DNA from: JANJUB01 sp031386985
GTDB taxonomy: Bacteria > Armatimonadota > Fimbriimonadia > Fimbriimonadales > Fimbriimonadaceae
Length of the DNA: 64,000 bases
Direction of reading: 5' to 3'
Assembly (NCBI GenBank): GCA_031386985.1
Contig: JANNCV010000020.1
Location: 62,001 to 126,000, forward strand
Positions within the stretch are counted from its first letter, which is position 1, and each line of letters starts with the position of its first letter. The translations under genes were made by a program, and so were the position numbers. The notes beneath the pieces are model-generated. The model did no database searches, had not been told where the DNA came from, and worked only from the letters and a program-made list of their open reading frames with translations. Below are positions 27,528-35,947 of this stretch, in pieces.

Positions 27528-29729
27528 ATGGCGCTACATGGCGGGGGTTGGCAGGCGATTATCTACAGCTTTCACAAGGGCCGCCAAGTGGGGTTTCTCA
27601 AGCTCTGGCGAGCAATGCGGGCCAAAAACGCATGTAAGACTTGCGCGCTGGGGATGGGCGGGCAGCGCGGAGGGATGGTGAACGAGGCGGGGCACTTCCC
27701 TGAGGTTTGCAAGAAATCACTCCAGGCCATGGTTGGCGATATGCAAGGGCGAATCGAGCCTCAGTTCTTTGAAAAATATTCACTTCAAGACCTGTCCGGG
27801 TTTTCGTCGCAGGAATTGGAGGCCTGCGGAAGATTGGCACAACCGGTTATCGCCCGCGATAGAGATACTCACTATCGGCCGATTTCCTGGGAAGATGCCC
27901 TCTCTTTGATTGCCCAAAATATGAACTGTGCCGCCCCCGAGCGTGCCTTTTTTTATGCGAGCGGACGAAGTTCAAACGAAGCCGGATTTTTGCTTCAGTT
28001 GCTGGCCCGCTGCTATGGAACCAACCATGTTAGCAACTGCTCATTTTATTGCCATCAGGCTAGCGGAGTCGGGCTTTCAGCGTCAATCGGCATGGGAACG
28101 GCAACCGTGGCGCTTGATGATTTGGAAACCTGTGATCTCCTATTCCTGATCGGAGGTAACCCAGCTTCGAACCACCCGCGATTGATGACTGCTCTAGCAA
28201 AACTTCGAAAACGGGGCGGGAAAGTTATCGTGGTAAACCCCGTTCGCGAGCCCGGATTGGTTGAATTTCGAGTCCCTTCGAACCTCAAATCCATGCTGTT
28301 TGGCTCGCAAATCGCAACGCACTACGCTCAAGTCGCGATTGGCGGCGATATCGCGTTCCTCATTGGCGTGGCAAAAGCTCTCCTCGTTAAGGGGTTGGAA
28401 CCAGGCTTTATCCTGGCGCATACCACCGGTTTTGAATCAACTCGCTCTCTCATCGAAGCGACGAGTTGGCAGGAAATCGAAACCGTATCCAAGGTATCAC
28501 AGCCTGAAATCGAGGAAATCGCCCTAGCCTACGCCCAATGCGAGAGGGCGATTTTTGCTTGGACGATGGGCATAACCCACCATGAACACGGTGTTCAAAA
28601 CGTTCAGTGGATTTCGAATTTGGCCCTCATGCGCGGAATGATCGGCAAGCCGGGCGCGGGGCTCATGCCGATTCGGGGGCATAGCAATGTTCAGGGCTTG
28701 GGCACGATGGGAGTCTCCCCCAAAATCCAAGCCGCCGTGATCGAGAAATTGGGAATCGAAGCCCCCACCTGGAACGGCTATGATACGATGTCAGCGATGG
28801 AAGCCTCCGGCCGAGGCGAAATGGACTTTGCGCTCTGTCTTGGCGGCAATCTTTACGGTGCAAATCCAGATTCAAAATTTGCCAAAGGGTCATTGGGTTC
28901 GTTAGACACCGTGGTTTACCTCAGCACCTCGCTCAACACCGGCCACATTCGCGGTCGAGGCAAAACGACCATAATCTTGCCCGTTTGCGCCCGTGACGAG
29001 GAAGACCAACTGACGACTCAGGAGTCAATGTTCAGCCTCATTCGTGTGAGTGAAGGTGGCCCAAAACGCCACGCCGAGACTCGAACCGAAGTTTCCATCA
29101 TTGCTTCACTTGGCGAGAAGCTGAAAGAACCCCAACTAGATTGGAAAAAGCTATCGAGCCACGATGAAATCCGCACTTTCATCGCCAAAGCAATCCCGTC
29201 GCTGGAGCAGATTACGAAGAACGAGGAGTTCCAGATTCCGGGCAGAGCGCTCCACGAGCCCGTGTTTTCAACGCCAACCGGTCGCGCGAACTTCTGCGCC
29301 CACCCCATCCCCGCACTTCCCGTTTTGCGCAGAGCTCAGCTTCGCCTGATGACGATTCGGTCGGAAGGGCAGTTCAACACGGTGGTTTACGAAGAACACG
29401 ACCTCTACCGTGGCCAGGAGCATCGCGACGTGATCTTAATGAACCCAACCGACATTGACGTTATGGGTTTCACGAAAAAACAACTCGTTCAGGTGCGAAA
29501 TGAGACGGGAGAAATGGTCGTCGAGGTTCAACCTTACGATATCGCCGCGGGATGCGCGGCTATGTACTACCCGGAGGCCAATGCTCTTATTCCTCGATCC
29601 GTTGACCCCCAATCGAAGACTCCGGCGTTTAAGTCGGCGGTTGTCTCGGTGTCGGCTTGGGATGGTGCCGTGATACGACGCGACTCGCTCGTGACAACCG
29701 AGAGGAATGAACGTCTGAAAGCGTGCTGA
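27528..29729 (+). CDS. FdhF/YdeP-family molybdopterin oxidoreductase
   Basis: The product is 733 residues and similar in layout to YdeP/formate-dehydrogenase-alpha-like enzymes. It has a Cys-rich N-terminus (CKTCALGMGG, with Cys36, Cys39 and Cys61), the Mo-pterin domains, and a likely metal ligand Cys175 in NCSFYCHQASG where FdhF has selenocysteine. Later motifs include IGGNPASNHPR and GKPGAGLMPIRGHSNVQG, and the C-terminal domain binds the pterin. There is no signal peptide, so it is cytosolic. The substrate is unknown. It faces the Moco synthesis genes, which supply its cofactor. TAGACT lies 6 nt before the ATG. Confidence 0.87.
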   Translation: MALHGGGWQAIIYSFHKGRQVGFLKLWRAMRAKNACKTCALGMGGQRGGMVNEAGHFPEVCKKSLQAMVGDMQGRIEPQFFEKYSLQDLSGFSSQELEACGRLAQPVIARDRDTHYRPISWEDALSLIAQNMNCAAPERAFFYASGRSSNEAGFLLQLLARCYGTNHVSNCSFYCHQASGVGLSASIGMGTATVALDDLETCDLLFLIGGNPASNHPRLMTALAKLRKRGGKVIVVNPVREPGLVEFRVPSNLKSMLFGSQIATHYAQVAIGGDIAFLIGVAKALLVKGLEPGFILAHTTGFESTRSLIEATSWQEIETVSKVSQPEIEEIALAYAQCERAIFAWTMGITHHEHGVQNVQWISNLALMRGMIGKPGAGLMPIRGHSNVQGLGTMGVSPKIQAAVIEKLGIEAPTWNGYDTMSAMEASGRGEMDFALCLGGNLYGANPDSKFAKGSLGSLDTVVYLSTSLNTGHIRGRGKTTIILPVCARDEEDQLTTQESMFSLIRVSEGGPKRHAETRTEVSIIASLGEKLKEPQLDWKKLSSHDEIRTFIAKAIPSLEQITKNEEFQIPGRALHEPVFSTPTGRANFCAHPIPALPVLRRAQLRLMTIRSEGQFNTVVYEEHDLYRGQEHRDVILMNPTDIDVMGFTKKQLVQVRNETGEMVVEVQPYDIAAGCAAMYYPEANALIPRSVDPQSKTPAFKSAVVSVSAWDGAVIRRDSLVTTERNERLKAC

Positions 29730-29766
29730 GACCTTATAACTTAGAGCTAAAATTGGGTCAATCCCC

Positions 29767-30513
29767 CTATTTTGTTAAGAGCTTGACCGCCGCAACCAAA
29801 AGAACTATTCCCAAAACCCGCCTTAGCCACGAGACCGGCAGATGCTTTGCGCCTACCCAGGATCCGACAAGCGCACCCGCGCCGCCTCCAATGATCAGCC
29901 AGATCATGTTCGGAGGCACATCAAGACCCGAGCCGGCCCGCGCAAAGAGGCCAACCGCCGAATTAGAAACGATAAATATGGCGGAGGCCGCCGAAGAGCG
30001 CTTCGCGTCTGCCCATTTGCTTAGCACCAAGATCGGACTAAGAAAAATCCCTCCGCCCACTCCCACCATTCCCGAAAGCAGCCCGACTCCGGTTCCGATG
30101 CCAAGCCCAACGACTGGTTTCGGGGAGGCTTCGAACTCCTCGCCCTCCTTATCTACCCTTGACAAGAGGAGCCGAATCCCGGCCCAGGTTACGACGATTC
30201 CAACGAGCGTAAAATATGCTCGCTCGCTCAGCTCAAGCTTCGCGCCCAAGTATGCAAACGGTGCGGCTCCGAGCAGAAAGGGCCAAGTAAGGCTCCAGGA
30301 AAAGTGCCGAGCTTGCCGAAACGCAAGAAAGGCGATCGTCGCCACAACTAGATTTAGCGTCAATCCGGTAACTTTCACTGAGCCGGAAGAGAGCGTAGTA
30401 AGCGATAGCAGGGCAACATAGCCGGATGCCCCCCCGTGCCCAACCGATGAATAGAGGCACGCTACCAGCGCAATGAGGAACGGCAAATAGGGCGCGGCGG
30501 CGTCAAGCGTCAC
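29767..30513 (-). CDS. TauE/SafE (TSUP) family membrane transporter
   Basis: The 248 residues form about seven or eight hydrophobic helices in two related halves. The two TSUP signature stretches are visible: SSVGHGGASGYVALLSL at the start and GMVGVGGGIFLSPIL in the middle. Family members move sulfite, sulfonates or other organosulfur anions. Its start overlaps the stop of the MoaE-MoeB-rhodanese gene by 4 bp, so it is part of the Moco operon. A sulfur-related role there is inferred. Confidence 0.88.
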   Translation of the reverse strand: MTLDAAAPYLPFLIALVACLYSSVGHGGASGYVALLSLTTLSSGSVKVTGLTLNLVVATIAFLAFRQARHFSWSLTWPFLLGAAPFAYLGAKLELSERAYFTLVGIVVTWAGIRLLLSRVDKEGEEFEASPKPVVGLGIGTGVGLLSGMVGVGGGIFLSPILVLSKWADAKRSSAASAIFIVSNSAVGLFARAGSGLDVPPNMIWLIIGGGAGALVGSWVGAKHLPVSWLRRVLGIVLLVAAVKLLTK

Positions 30514-31943
30514 AAGCTATTTATACCGCCCACTAAGGAAAAGGCAGTGATGCCTTGGGCGCGAAACTCTCGTGCTGTTTGGGCCGAACGCATGCCGCTC
30601 TGGCAAACTAACAGGCAAGGTTGGTTGGCTAACGCTTTTTTAGTTAGCTCTGCCAGAGTGCCCAAGGGAACCCGATGGCACGGAAAAAGCGCATCAGCCT
30701 CCCATTCTTCCGGCTCTCGAATATCTATGATCACCAACTGAAGTTCATTGGCCTCGCCCATGGGAATGTCAATTCTTGGAGCTGCGTTAGTGTCGCCTCT
30801 ACAAGTCAAACATTCGGACCGCTTGGTTCTCTTGATGCGCATGGCTTCATAGTTGCGCAAGTCCAGGGTCAATAGCTCCTCGCTCAAAACGTCTCCGATG
30901 CCTAAAACGAGTTTAATCACCTCGTTGGCTTGGAGAACTCCGAACACGCCAGGCAATACGCCCAGAACGCCCGCCTCAGCACAAGTTCCCACGCACCCAT
31001 CGTAGGGCGCTTCGGGCCAGATGCACCTCAGGCAGCCACCATCCGATCGTGAATCAACGACCAAAAGTTGGCCTTCGTATTGATGCAAACTTGCTTGAAC
31101 TAGCGGTTTTTTCAGCTCGACGCACAGATCGTTGAGCAGAAATTTCGTAGCGAAATTGTCCGTTCCATCAATTACAATATCATATTCACGCACTGTCTCC
31201 CGAGCGTTTTCAATGTTTATTCTAAAGGGATGCTCTTTTACCTCGATAAAAGGATTGAGTTGCCGTAGCCCTTGGGCGGCTCGCTCCGCCTTGTTTAGAC
31301 CTTGATCACCAAAATCGTAAATAACTTGCCGATGTAAATTGGAAATTTCAACCGGATCGCCATCGCAAATCCCTATATGCCCGACGCCCGACGCCGCCAA
31401 ATAGGGTAGGGCAGCGGAGCCAAGGCCGCCGGCACCGACCACCAAAACCCTCGCCCCCGCAAGTCTGGCTTGACCAACTTCACCGATGCTTGACAAAACA
31501 GTTTGTCTTCGATAGAATTCTTGCTCTAAAGCGGGAACGGTTGCGTCGTGGCAACCAATCCACTCCGAAGCACCATTCACGTAATGCTCCTTTTTCCAAA
31601 TGGGGACGCGCTTCTTGATTTCGTCAATCACATACGCGCAAGCCTTGAAAGCGCTTTCCCGATGAGGCGATGCAACGCCAATCCAAACCGCAGTTTCGCC
31701 GATTTCGAGCAGTCCCACCCGGTGAGACGCCTTGGCTTCTAACAATCCAAAGATTGATTTAGCTTCGCAGAGAATCTTCTCGCCCTCGGCCTCCGCCATC
31801 GGAGCGAACGCCTCGTATTCAAGTCGTTGTACGGCCTGCCCATCGTTGCGATCCCTTACTTTTCCTTCAAAAGTTACAAACCCGCCCGCGCCCTTGTGAT
31901 TCATGGGCATGGGTTCGATCGGTTCACAAACCATCCGAAACAT
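30510..31943 (-). CDS. MoaE-MoeB-rhodanese triple-domain Moco/sulfur-transfer protein
   Basis: The product is 477 residues. Residues 1-130 are MoaE, the large subunit of molybdopterin synthase (VPIWKKEHY with the catalytic-type Lys117/118). Residues about 140-385 are MoeB/ThiF: ATP-binding GAGGLGS at 170-176, Cys321 in GTCAEAGVLG, and Zn cysteines 304, 307, 378 and 381. Residues about 400-477 are rhodanese with Cys447 in CQSGMRS. One chain could therefore adenylate and sulfurate MoaD and then use it to make molybdopterin. moaD ends 2 bp upstream; the next gene overlaps by 4 bp. Confidence 0.92.
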   Translation of the reverse strand: MFRMVCEPIEPMPMNHKGAGGFVTFEGKVRDRNDGQAVQRLEYEAFAPMAEAEGEKILCEAKSIFGLLEAKASHRVGLLEIGETAVWIGVASPHRESAFKACAYVIDEIKKRVPIWKKEHYVNGASEWIGCHDATVPALEQEFYRRQTVLSSIGEVGQARLAGARVLVVGAGGLGSAALPYLAASGVGHIGICDGDPVEISNLHRQVIYDFGDQGLNKAERAAQGLRQLNPFIEVKEHPFRINIENARETVREYDIVIDGTDNFATKFLLNDLCVELKKPLVQASLHQYEGQLLVVDSRSDGGCLRCIWPEAPYDGCVGTCAEAGVLGVLPGVFGVLQANEVIKLVLGIGDVLSEELLTLDLRNYEAMRIKRTKRSECLTCRGDTNAAPRIDIPMGEANELQLVIIDIREPEEWEADALFPCHRVPLGTLAELTKKALANQPCLLVCQSGMRSAQTAREFRAQGITAFSLVGGINSL

Positions 31944-31945
31944 GA

Positions 31946-32185
31946 TTAGCCACCCGCCACGGGGGGAATGAAAACGACCTCAGCCCCCTCGCCAAAGCAA
32001 GAGGACATTTCAACGAACTCGCCTCGATTTGCAACCTTGACAAGGTTCTCTGTCAAGGTAAATCCATGCGCGGATTTTAACTCCAGGTACAGCTCGCCGT
32101 AAGTGCACGCTGAGGTTTCGAGCGTCTCTCGGCTCAATCCCCGCTGCTCTCGAAGTATCGCGAAATAGCTGACGGTGATGATCAT
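31946..32185 (-). CDS. moaD: Molybdopterin synthase sulfur-carrier subunit MoaD
   Basis: The 79 residues form a ubiquitin-like fold beginning MIITVSYFAILREQRG and ending VVFIPPVAGG, with the required C-terminal Gly-Gly that is adenylated and thiocarboxylated. Longer frames exist upstream, but the ATG at 32185 overlaps the moeA stop as ATGA and matches the family length. The C-terminus is 2 bp from the MoaE-MoeB-rhodanese start, its expected partner. Confidence 0.93.
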   Translation of the reverse strand: MIITVSYFAILREQRGLSRETLETSACTYGELYLELKSAHGFTLTENLVKVANRGEFVEMSSCFGEGAEVVFIPPVAGG

Positions 32186-33435
32186 TCTTTCCATTTGAAC
32201 CGCAGAAGTTGCGGGGTAGGTTCCCATCCCCAAGTCAGCGGGAGCACGTCAACCTCGGCACCAAGCTCCATTTCTTCGACCTCCTCATTGAGTACGATCA
32301 GCCCGTTAGCCCCGACCAGTGAGGTTGTTTTGTGCGAAGCTCGGGCGGTCATGGGCTGAACATCATCGTCGTCAAAAGTCGCAGGCACGAATTCCATTCG
32401 CCCACGCTTTTTCTTGATGCTAGTAACCAAGAATCGCTTCACCACAGAAGTTGTCTCCGCGATCATCGGCTTTACGAAAAGCATAAACGCTACGAGCGCA
32501 GAAACCGGGTTTCCCGGCAATCCGTAAACTACCGTTTCTCCGGCCACGGCCGTAACGCGTTTGCCGAAAAAAACGGGTTTCCCCGGCTTAATGGCTACTC
32601 CCCAAAAAACCTCCTCGACTCCCAGCTCGGCAAGGACCGGGCGAACCAGATCGTAGTCACCCACCGAAACGCCGCCAGTGGTCAGCAGAATATCGCATGA
32701 ACTTAGCAATTCTGAAATGACCTCGCGGAGAGAGTCCGAAGTATCACGGCAAAAACGAACTTCCGGCGGCGGCAATCCCAACGCCCGGATCGCGGCACTC
32801 AACGCAAAACTGTTGGATTCAAAAATCTGCCCAGTCTCCAGCGCTGAGCCCGGCTTTGCCAACTCATTCCCGGTAACCAATATAGCGATTTGAGGCTGGC
32901 GGAATACTTCAGCTTCAATGTGCCCGGCGGCCGAGATGACCCCGATTACCGCTGGGGTAACAATCGTTCTTGCTGGCACCAAACTGTCCCCGGCCCGGGC
33001 TTCCTCGGCCTCTCTCCGAACGTTTTCCCCCAAAATTACCGATTCTGCGCACCAAATCAGCTCACCATCTCGCTGAACATATTCTTGCATGACCACCGCG
33101 CCCGTCCCTATTGGTAGCGGCGCACCGGTAAAAACCCGAACCGAATGACCGGGCTCTACCACCATCTGATCCGCTGAACCGGCTGCAATTTCACCCAACA
33201 CTTTGTACGAAGAATCACCGAGACCGGACCGAATGTCGGCTTCACAAAAGGCGTAGCCATCTACCGCCGAACTATCGAATCGGGGTTGATTGTGGCGAGC
33301 TAGGATAGCTCGACTTAGTGTCCGGCCCATGAGAAGATCAAGCGGCAAGACCTCTTCTCCCAATCGCAATCTATTCTCTGAGACCAGTTCTAACGCTTCC
33401 TCATAGCTCCGCAAGCCGGCTTGATCACTCACCAT
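32182..33435 (-). CDS. moeA: Molybdopterin molybdenumtransferase MoeA
   Basis: MoeA inserts molybdate into adenylylated molybdopterin. The roughly 417 residues hold the domain order and motifs of MoeA: SAVDGYAF (conserved Asp), VFTGAPLPIGTGAVVMQE, ILVTGNELAKPG, LLTTGGVSVGDYD, GVAIKPGKP and YGLPGNPVSALVAF. The frame also has an ATG at 33456, but 33435 gives the usual start and an 11-bp overlap with the upstream gene. The end overlaps moaD by 4 bp. Confidence 0.94.
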   Translation of the reverse strand: MVSDQAGLRSYEEALELVSENRLRLGEEVLPLDLLMGRTLSRAILARHNQPRFDSSAVDGYAFCEADIRSGLGDSSYKVLGEIAAGSADQMVVEPGHSVRVFTGAPLPIGTGAVVMQEYVQRDGELIWCAESVILGENVRREAEEARAGDSLVPARTIVTPAVIGVISAAGHIEAEVFRQPQIAILVTGNELAKPGSALETGQIFESNSFALSAAIRALGLPPPEVRFCRDTSDSLREVISELLSSCDILLTTGGVSVGDYDLVRPVLAELGVEEVFWGVAIKPGKPVFFGKRVTAVAGETVVYGLPGNPVSALVAFMLFVKPMIAETTSVVKRFLVTSIKKKRGRMEFVPATFDDDDVQPMTARASHKTTSLVGANGLIVLNEEVEEMELGAEVDVLPLTWGWEPTPQLLRFKWKE

Positions 33436-34345
33436 GATCGCCCCCTCCCATAACATGAAAAGCGTGGGTGATGGCAGGGAAGAGGGCGCTCACTGCATCC
33501 CCCACCGCGCCCGGAGAACCGGGAAGCCCGATTACAATAGTTGAACCAATCCTTCCGGCAAATGGTCGCCCCAGCATCGCGGTTGCCTTACGATCTCGAC
33601 TATAAGCCAAAAGTTGGTCTTCGATGCCCGGCAACCGGGAGTCTAGCCGCGGAATTATCGTTTCAGGCGTGATGTCTCGCGGGCCCAGTCCGGTTCCCCC
33701 GGTCGTGAAAATGAGATCAGGCTGACTGTGGCAAGCGACGAAAACCGCGTTTTCAATGGCCTGAGCGTCATCCGCAACAACAACCAAGGGCTCAACTATC
33801 GCGCCTTTGCCCTTCAACAGGGCAACAAGATGTCTTCCCGAAACATCTTCGGCGATTCCGCTCGAAACGCGATCTGAAACAACGATTACCACGGCGGAAA
33901 AGTCGGAAGCCACGCCCGCCTGAGATTTGCCACCCGTCTTATCGAGGAGCGTAACGTTAAGGATTTCCATGGTGTCGTCAACCGGCTTGAGTAGGTCATA
34001 TAAGTTCAAAACGGCGGCGGCCGCCCCCGTCAGAGCCTCCATTTCGACGCCAGTCTTGTAGATCGCCTTTACGTCCACTGTTACCCGAATTGAAGTTTCC
34101 AATACTTCAAATTCGACGCCAACATAATCAAGCGGAACGCTGTGGCAATACGGAATGAGCATGGGCGTGTTTTTCGCGGCTTGAATCGCCGCGACCCTAG
34201 CCACCCCCAATGGATCGCCTTTGGGTGCCTTCCCTTCTCTAATCAAGCCGATCGAGTTCGCCGAAATTTGAATGACGGCCGAGGCCCGCGCCGTGCGAAG
34301 GCTGTTTACTTTCGCCGAGACATCTCTCATTCCAGGCTTAGCCAC
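33425..34345 (-). CDS. MoaC-MoaB/MogA fusion
   Basis: The product is 306 residues. Residues 1-145 are MoaC, cyclic pyranopterin monophosphate synthase, with Lys42 (PKGDP), His68 (IPYCHSVPLD), TGVEMEALTG and Lys120 (LLKPVDD), matching the E. coli Lys51 and Lys131 positions. Residues about 150-306 are MoaB/MogA, the molybdopterin adenylyltransferase, with TTGGTGLGPRDITPE and LPGSPGAVGDA. The fusion joins an early and a late Moco step. It overlaps moaA by 8 bp and moeA by 11 bp. Confidence 0.93.
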   Translation of the reverse strand: MAKPGMRDVSAKVNSLRTARASAVIQISANSIGLIREGKAPKGDPLGVARVAAIQAAKNTPMLIPYCHSVPLDYVGVEFEVLETSIRVTVDVKAIYKTGVEMEALTGAAAAVLNLYDLLKPVDDTMEILNVTLLDKTGGKSQAGVASDFSAVVIVVSDRVSSGIAEDVSGRHLVALLKGKGAIVEPLVVVADDAQAIENAVFVACHSQPDLIFTTGGTGLGPRDITPETIIPRLDSRLPGIEDQLLAYSRDRKATAMLGRPFAGRIGSTIVIGLPGSPGAVGDAVSALFPAITHAFHVMGGGDHGE

Positions 34346-35342
34346 CGATGCTCACCATACTGCGATTCGATACCTGGGATAATAATTTCATCGGCGGATG
34401 TCCGCGCCATTTTTTCTCCAAACTTTCCCTCACGATCTTCGCGAGAGCTTCGTCGTCAGCTCCAGCTCGCATCGGATCTCGTAGACTCACCTCTGAACCT
34501 GAGAATAAACACGGCTTGAACGCGCCTTCGGCCGTGAGCCTCACTCGATTACAAGTAGAGCAAAAGCTCTCAGTCATCGAGGTGACGAAGCCCAGTTGGC
34601 CGGCATAGCCGGGAATCGAGAAATCCTTTCCAACTGCGTTCCTTTCAACCTGCACAGGAATGAGCTCGTGCTGTGATTCAATGATCCGGAGCATTTGCGC
34701 GTAAGAAACCACCGATTTCGGCTTCCAGCCGTTGCCTTCGAACGGCATGAACTCAATAAACCTCACTGTAATGGGCCGATTCCGCGCAAACTCGACAAAA
34801 TCAAGCAACTCATCGTCATTCACGCCGTCCATAACTACCACATTTATCTTGACTGACTGAAATCCGGCACTTAATGCGGCATCAATGCCATTAAGCACGC
34901 GCGGAAGTTCATCTCGGAGAGTAATTTTCTGAAACTTTGCGCGATTGAGTGAATCCAGGCTGATATTTAGGCCCGTCAAGCCGGCTTCGGCGTATTTCTT
35001 GGCATGACTTGCTAGGGTGGTTCCGTTCGTCGTCATGAGCAGCGAGCGAACGCCAGGTAATGATGAAAGCCTCGCCATCAAATCGGGCAACCCCTTTCGA
35101 ACCGTGGGCTCTCCTCCTGTTAGGCGAATTTTATCCACGCCCATTCCAACAAACATTCGAGCCAATCGCTCGATCTCCTCAAAGCTCAGGATGTCTTTGC
35201 GATCAAGCCAATCCAGCCCATCCGGTGGCATGCAATATTGGCACCGAAAATTGCAGCGATCCGTCACCGAAATCCGCAAATAGGAGTGCACTCGCCCGAA
35301 GCGATCAACGAGGGGTTCGGTCATTGTATTAGCTTGGGTCAT
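34338..35342 (-). CDS. moaA: GTP 3',8-cyclase MoaA
   Basis: This radical SAM enzyme converts GTP to 3',8-cyclo-GTP, the first Moco step. The roughly 334 residues have the SAM-cluster motif CNFRCQYC after VTDRC, the GGEPTVRKGLPDL segment, and the second 4Fe-4S cluster set FCSTCNRVRLTAEGAFKPCL. The C-terminus ends in the functional Gly-Gly. Starts at 35375, 35342 and 35324 are possible; none has a strong SD, and I chose 35342. It heads the operon moaA, moaCB, moeA, moaD, moaE-moeB-rhodanese, tauE. Confidence 0.94.
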   Translation of the reverse strand: MTQANTMTEPLVDRFGRVHSYLRISVTDRCNFRCQYCMPPDGLDWLDRKDILSFEEIERLARMFVGMGVDKIRLTGGEPTVRKGLPDLMARLSSLPGVRSLLMTTNGTTLASHAKKYAEAGLTGLNISLDSLNRAKFQKITLRDELPRVLNGIDAALSAGFQSVKINVVVMDGVNDDELLDFVEFARNRPITVRFIEFMPFEGNGWKPKSVVSYAQMLRIIESQHELIPVQVERNAVGKDFSIPGYAGQLGFVTSMTESFCSTCNRVRLTAEGAFKPCLFSGSEVSLRDPMRAGADDEALAKIVRESLEKKWRGHPPMKLLSQVSNRSMVSIGG

Positions 35343-35435
35343 TTTGAGCCTGAAAACTATGATCGCGGTCATCACCCGAAGATTTTTCTTGCCTTAGTAT
35401 AGAACCATAACCCAAGCAATCATAATCATCAAGGG

Positions 35436-35924
35436 ATGAAGCCAAAATCTTGGGTGGTCGTTTTCATTGCACTTGCCTTAATTTGCGGTGCCATGGCATG
35501 GGTTGGGTTGCCCCGCCCCCATGACCCTATAAACTGGGGAATGGTAAACCAGCGGCAACAGGATGTCAGGGACTTTGCGTCGTTGAAACATGTTACAAGC
35601 GAGGGTGCTGGCGTTCTAGCCGAGCGTCTGCTCGAACTCAACCGCGCCAGGCCAGCTTCGCTCGGATACTCCAATGGCCACGCCTACCTTCAGATACCCC
35701 ATGAGAAAGATTTGTGGGAAACAATTCTTAGCCCTAGATCAATTCGAACCCGAATATTTGACCTACCCGATAGGCATGGCAGCTTCGAAAAGCGATGGAA
35801 CGCCTCACTCAAAGCGGTGTTTTACGGTCCTTGGCGCCCTCGATTCGGTCGAGTAACATTGACCAAACGAACCAGTTCATCCACCAATCCGCTCGAACAT
35901 CTTGACTTCAAGTTTGCGCCCTAG
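35436..35924 (+). CDS. Secreted or membrane-anchored protein of unknown function
   Basis: The product is 162 residues. An N-terminal hydrophobic segment (residues about 6-24, VVVFIALALICGAMAWVGL) is a signal peptide or anchor. The remainder is soluble and Arg/Pro-rich without a motif I recognise. It is divergent from moaA with only about 90 bp between starts and precedes the cyclase gene by 23 bp. A link to either side cannot be shown. Confidence 0.6.
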   Translation: MKPKSWVVVFIALALICGAMAWVGLPRPHDPINWGMVNQRQQDVRDFASLKHVTSEGAGVLAERLLELNRARPASLGYSNGHAYLQIPHEKDLWETILSPRSIRTRIFDLPDRHGSFEKRWNASLKAVFYGPWRPRFGRVTLTKRTSSSTNPLEHLDFKFAP

Positions 35925-35935
35925 CCAAACCCGGT

Positions 35936-35941
35936 CATAAT
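35936..35941 (+). promoter_or_regulatory. Candidate -10 hexamer of a leaderless start
   Basis: CATAAT ends 6 nt before the cyclase ATG at 35948, with no Shine-Dalgarno sequence. The -35 region is weak (TTTGCG at 17 nt). It fits the recurrent short-spaced pattern seen at other genes here. Confidence 0.35.
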
Positions 35942-35947
35942 CGCTGA

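Noticed and set aside
29767..35342. Molybdenum-cofactor riboswitch
   Set aside because: The space upstream of moaA is only about 90 bp, and no Moco-motif hairpins are seen there.
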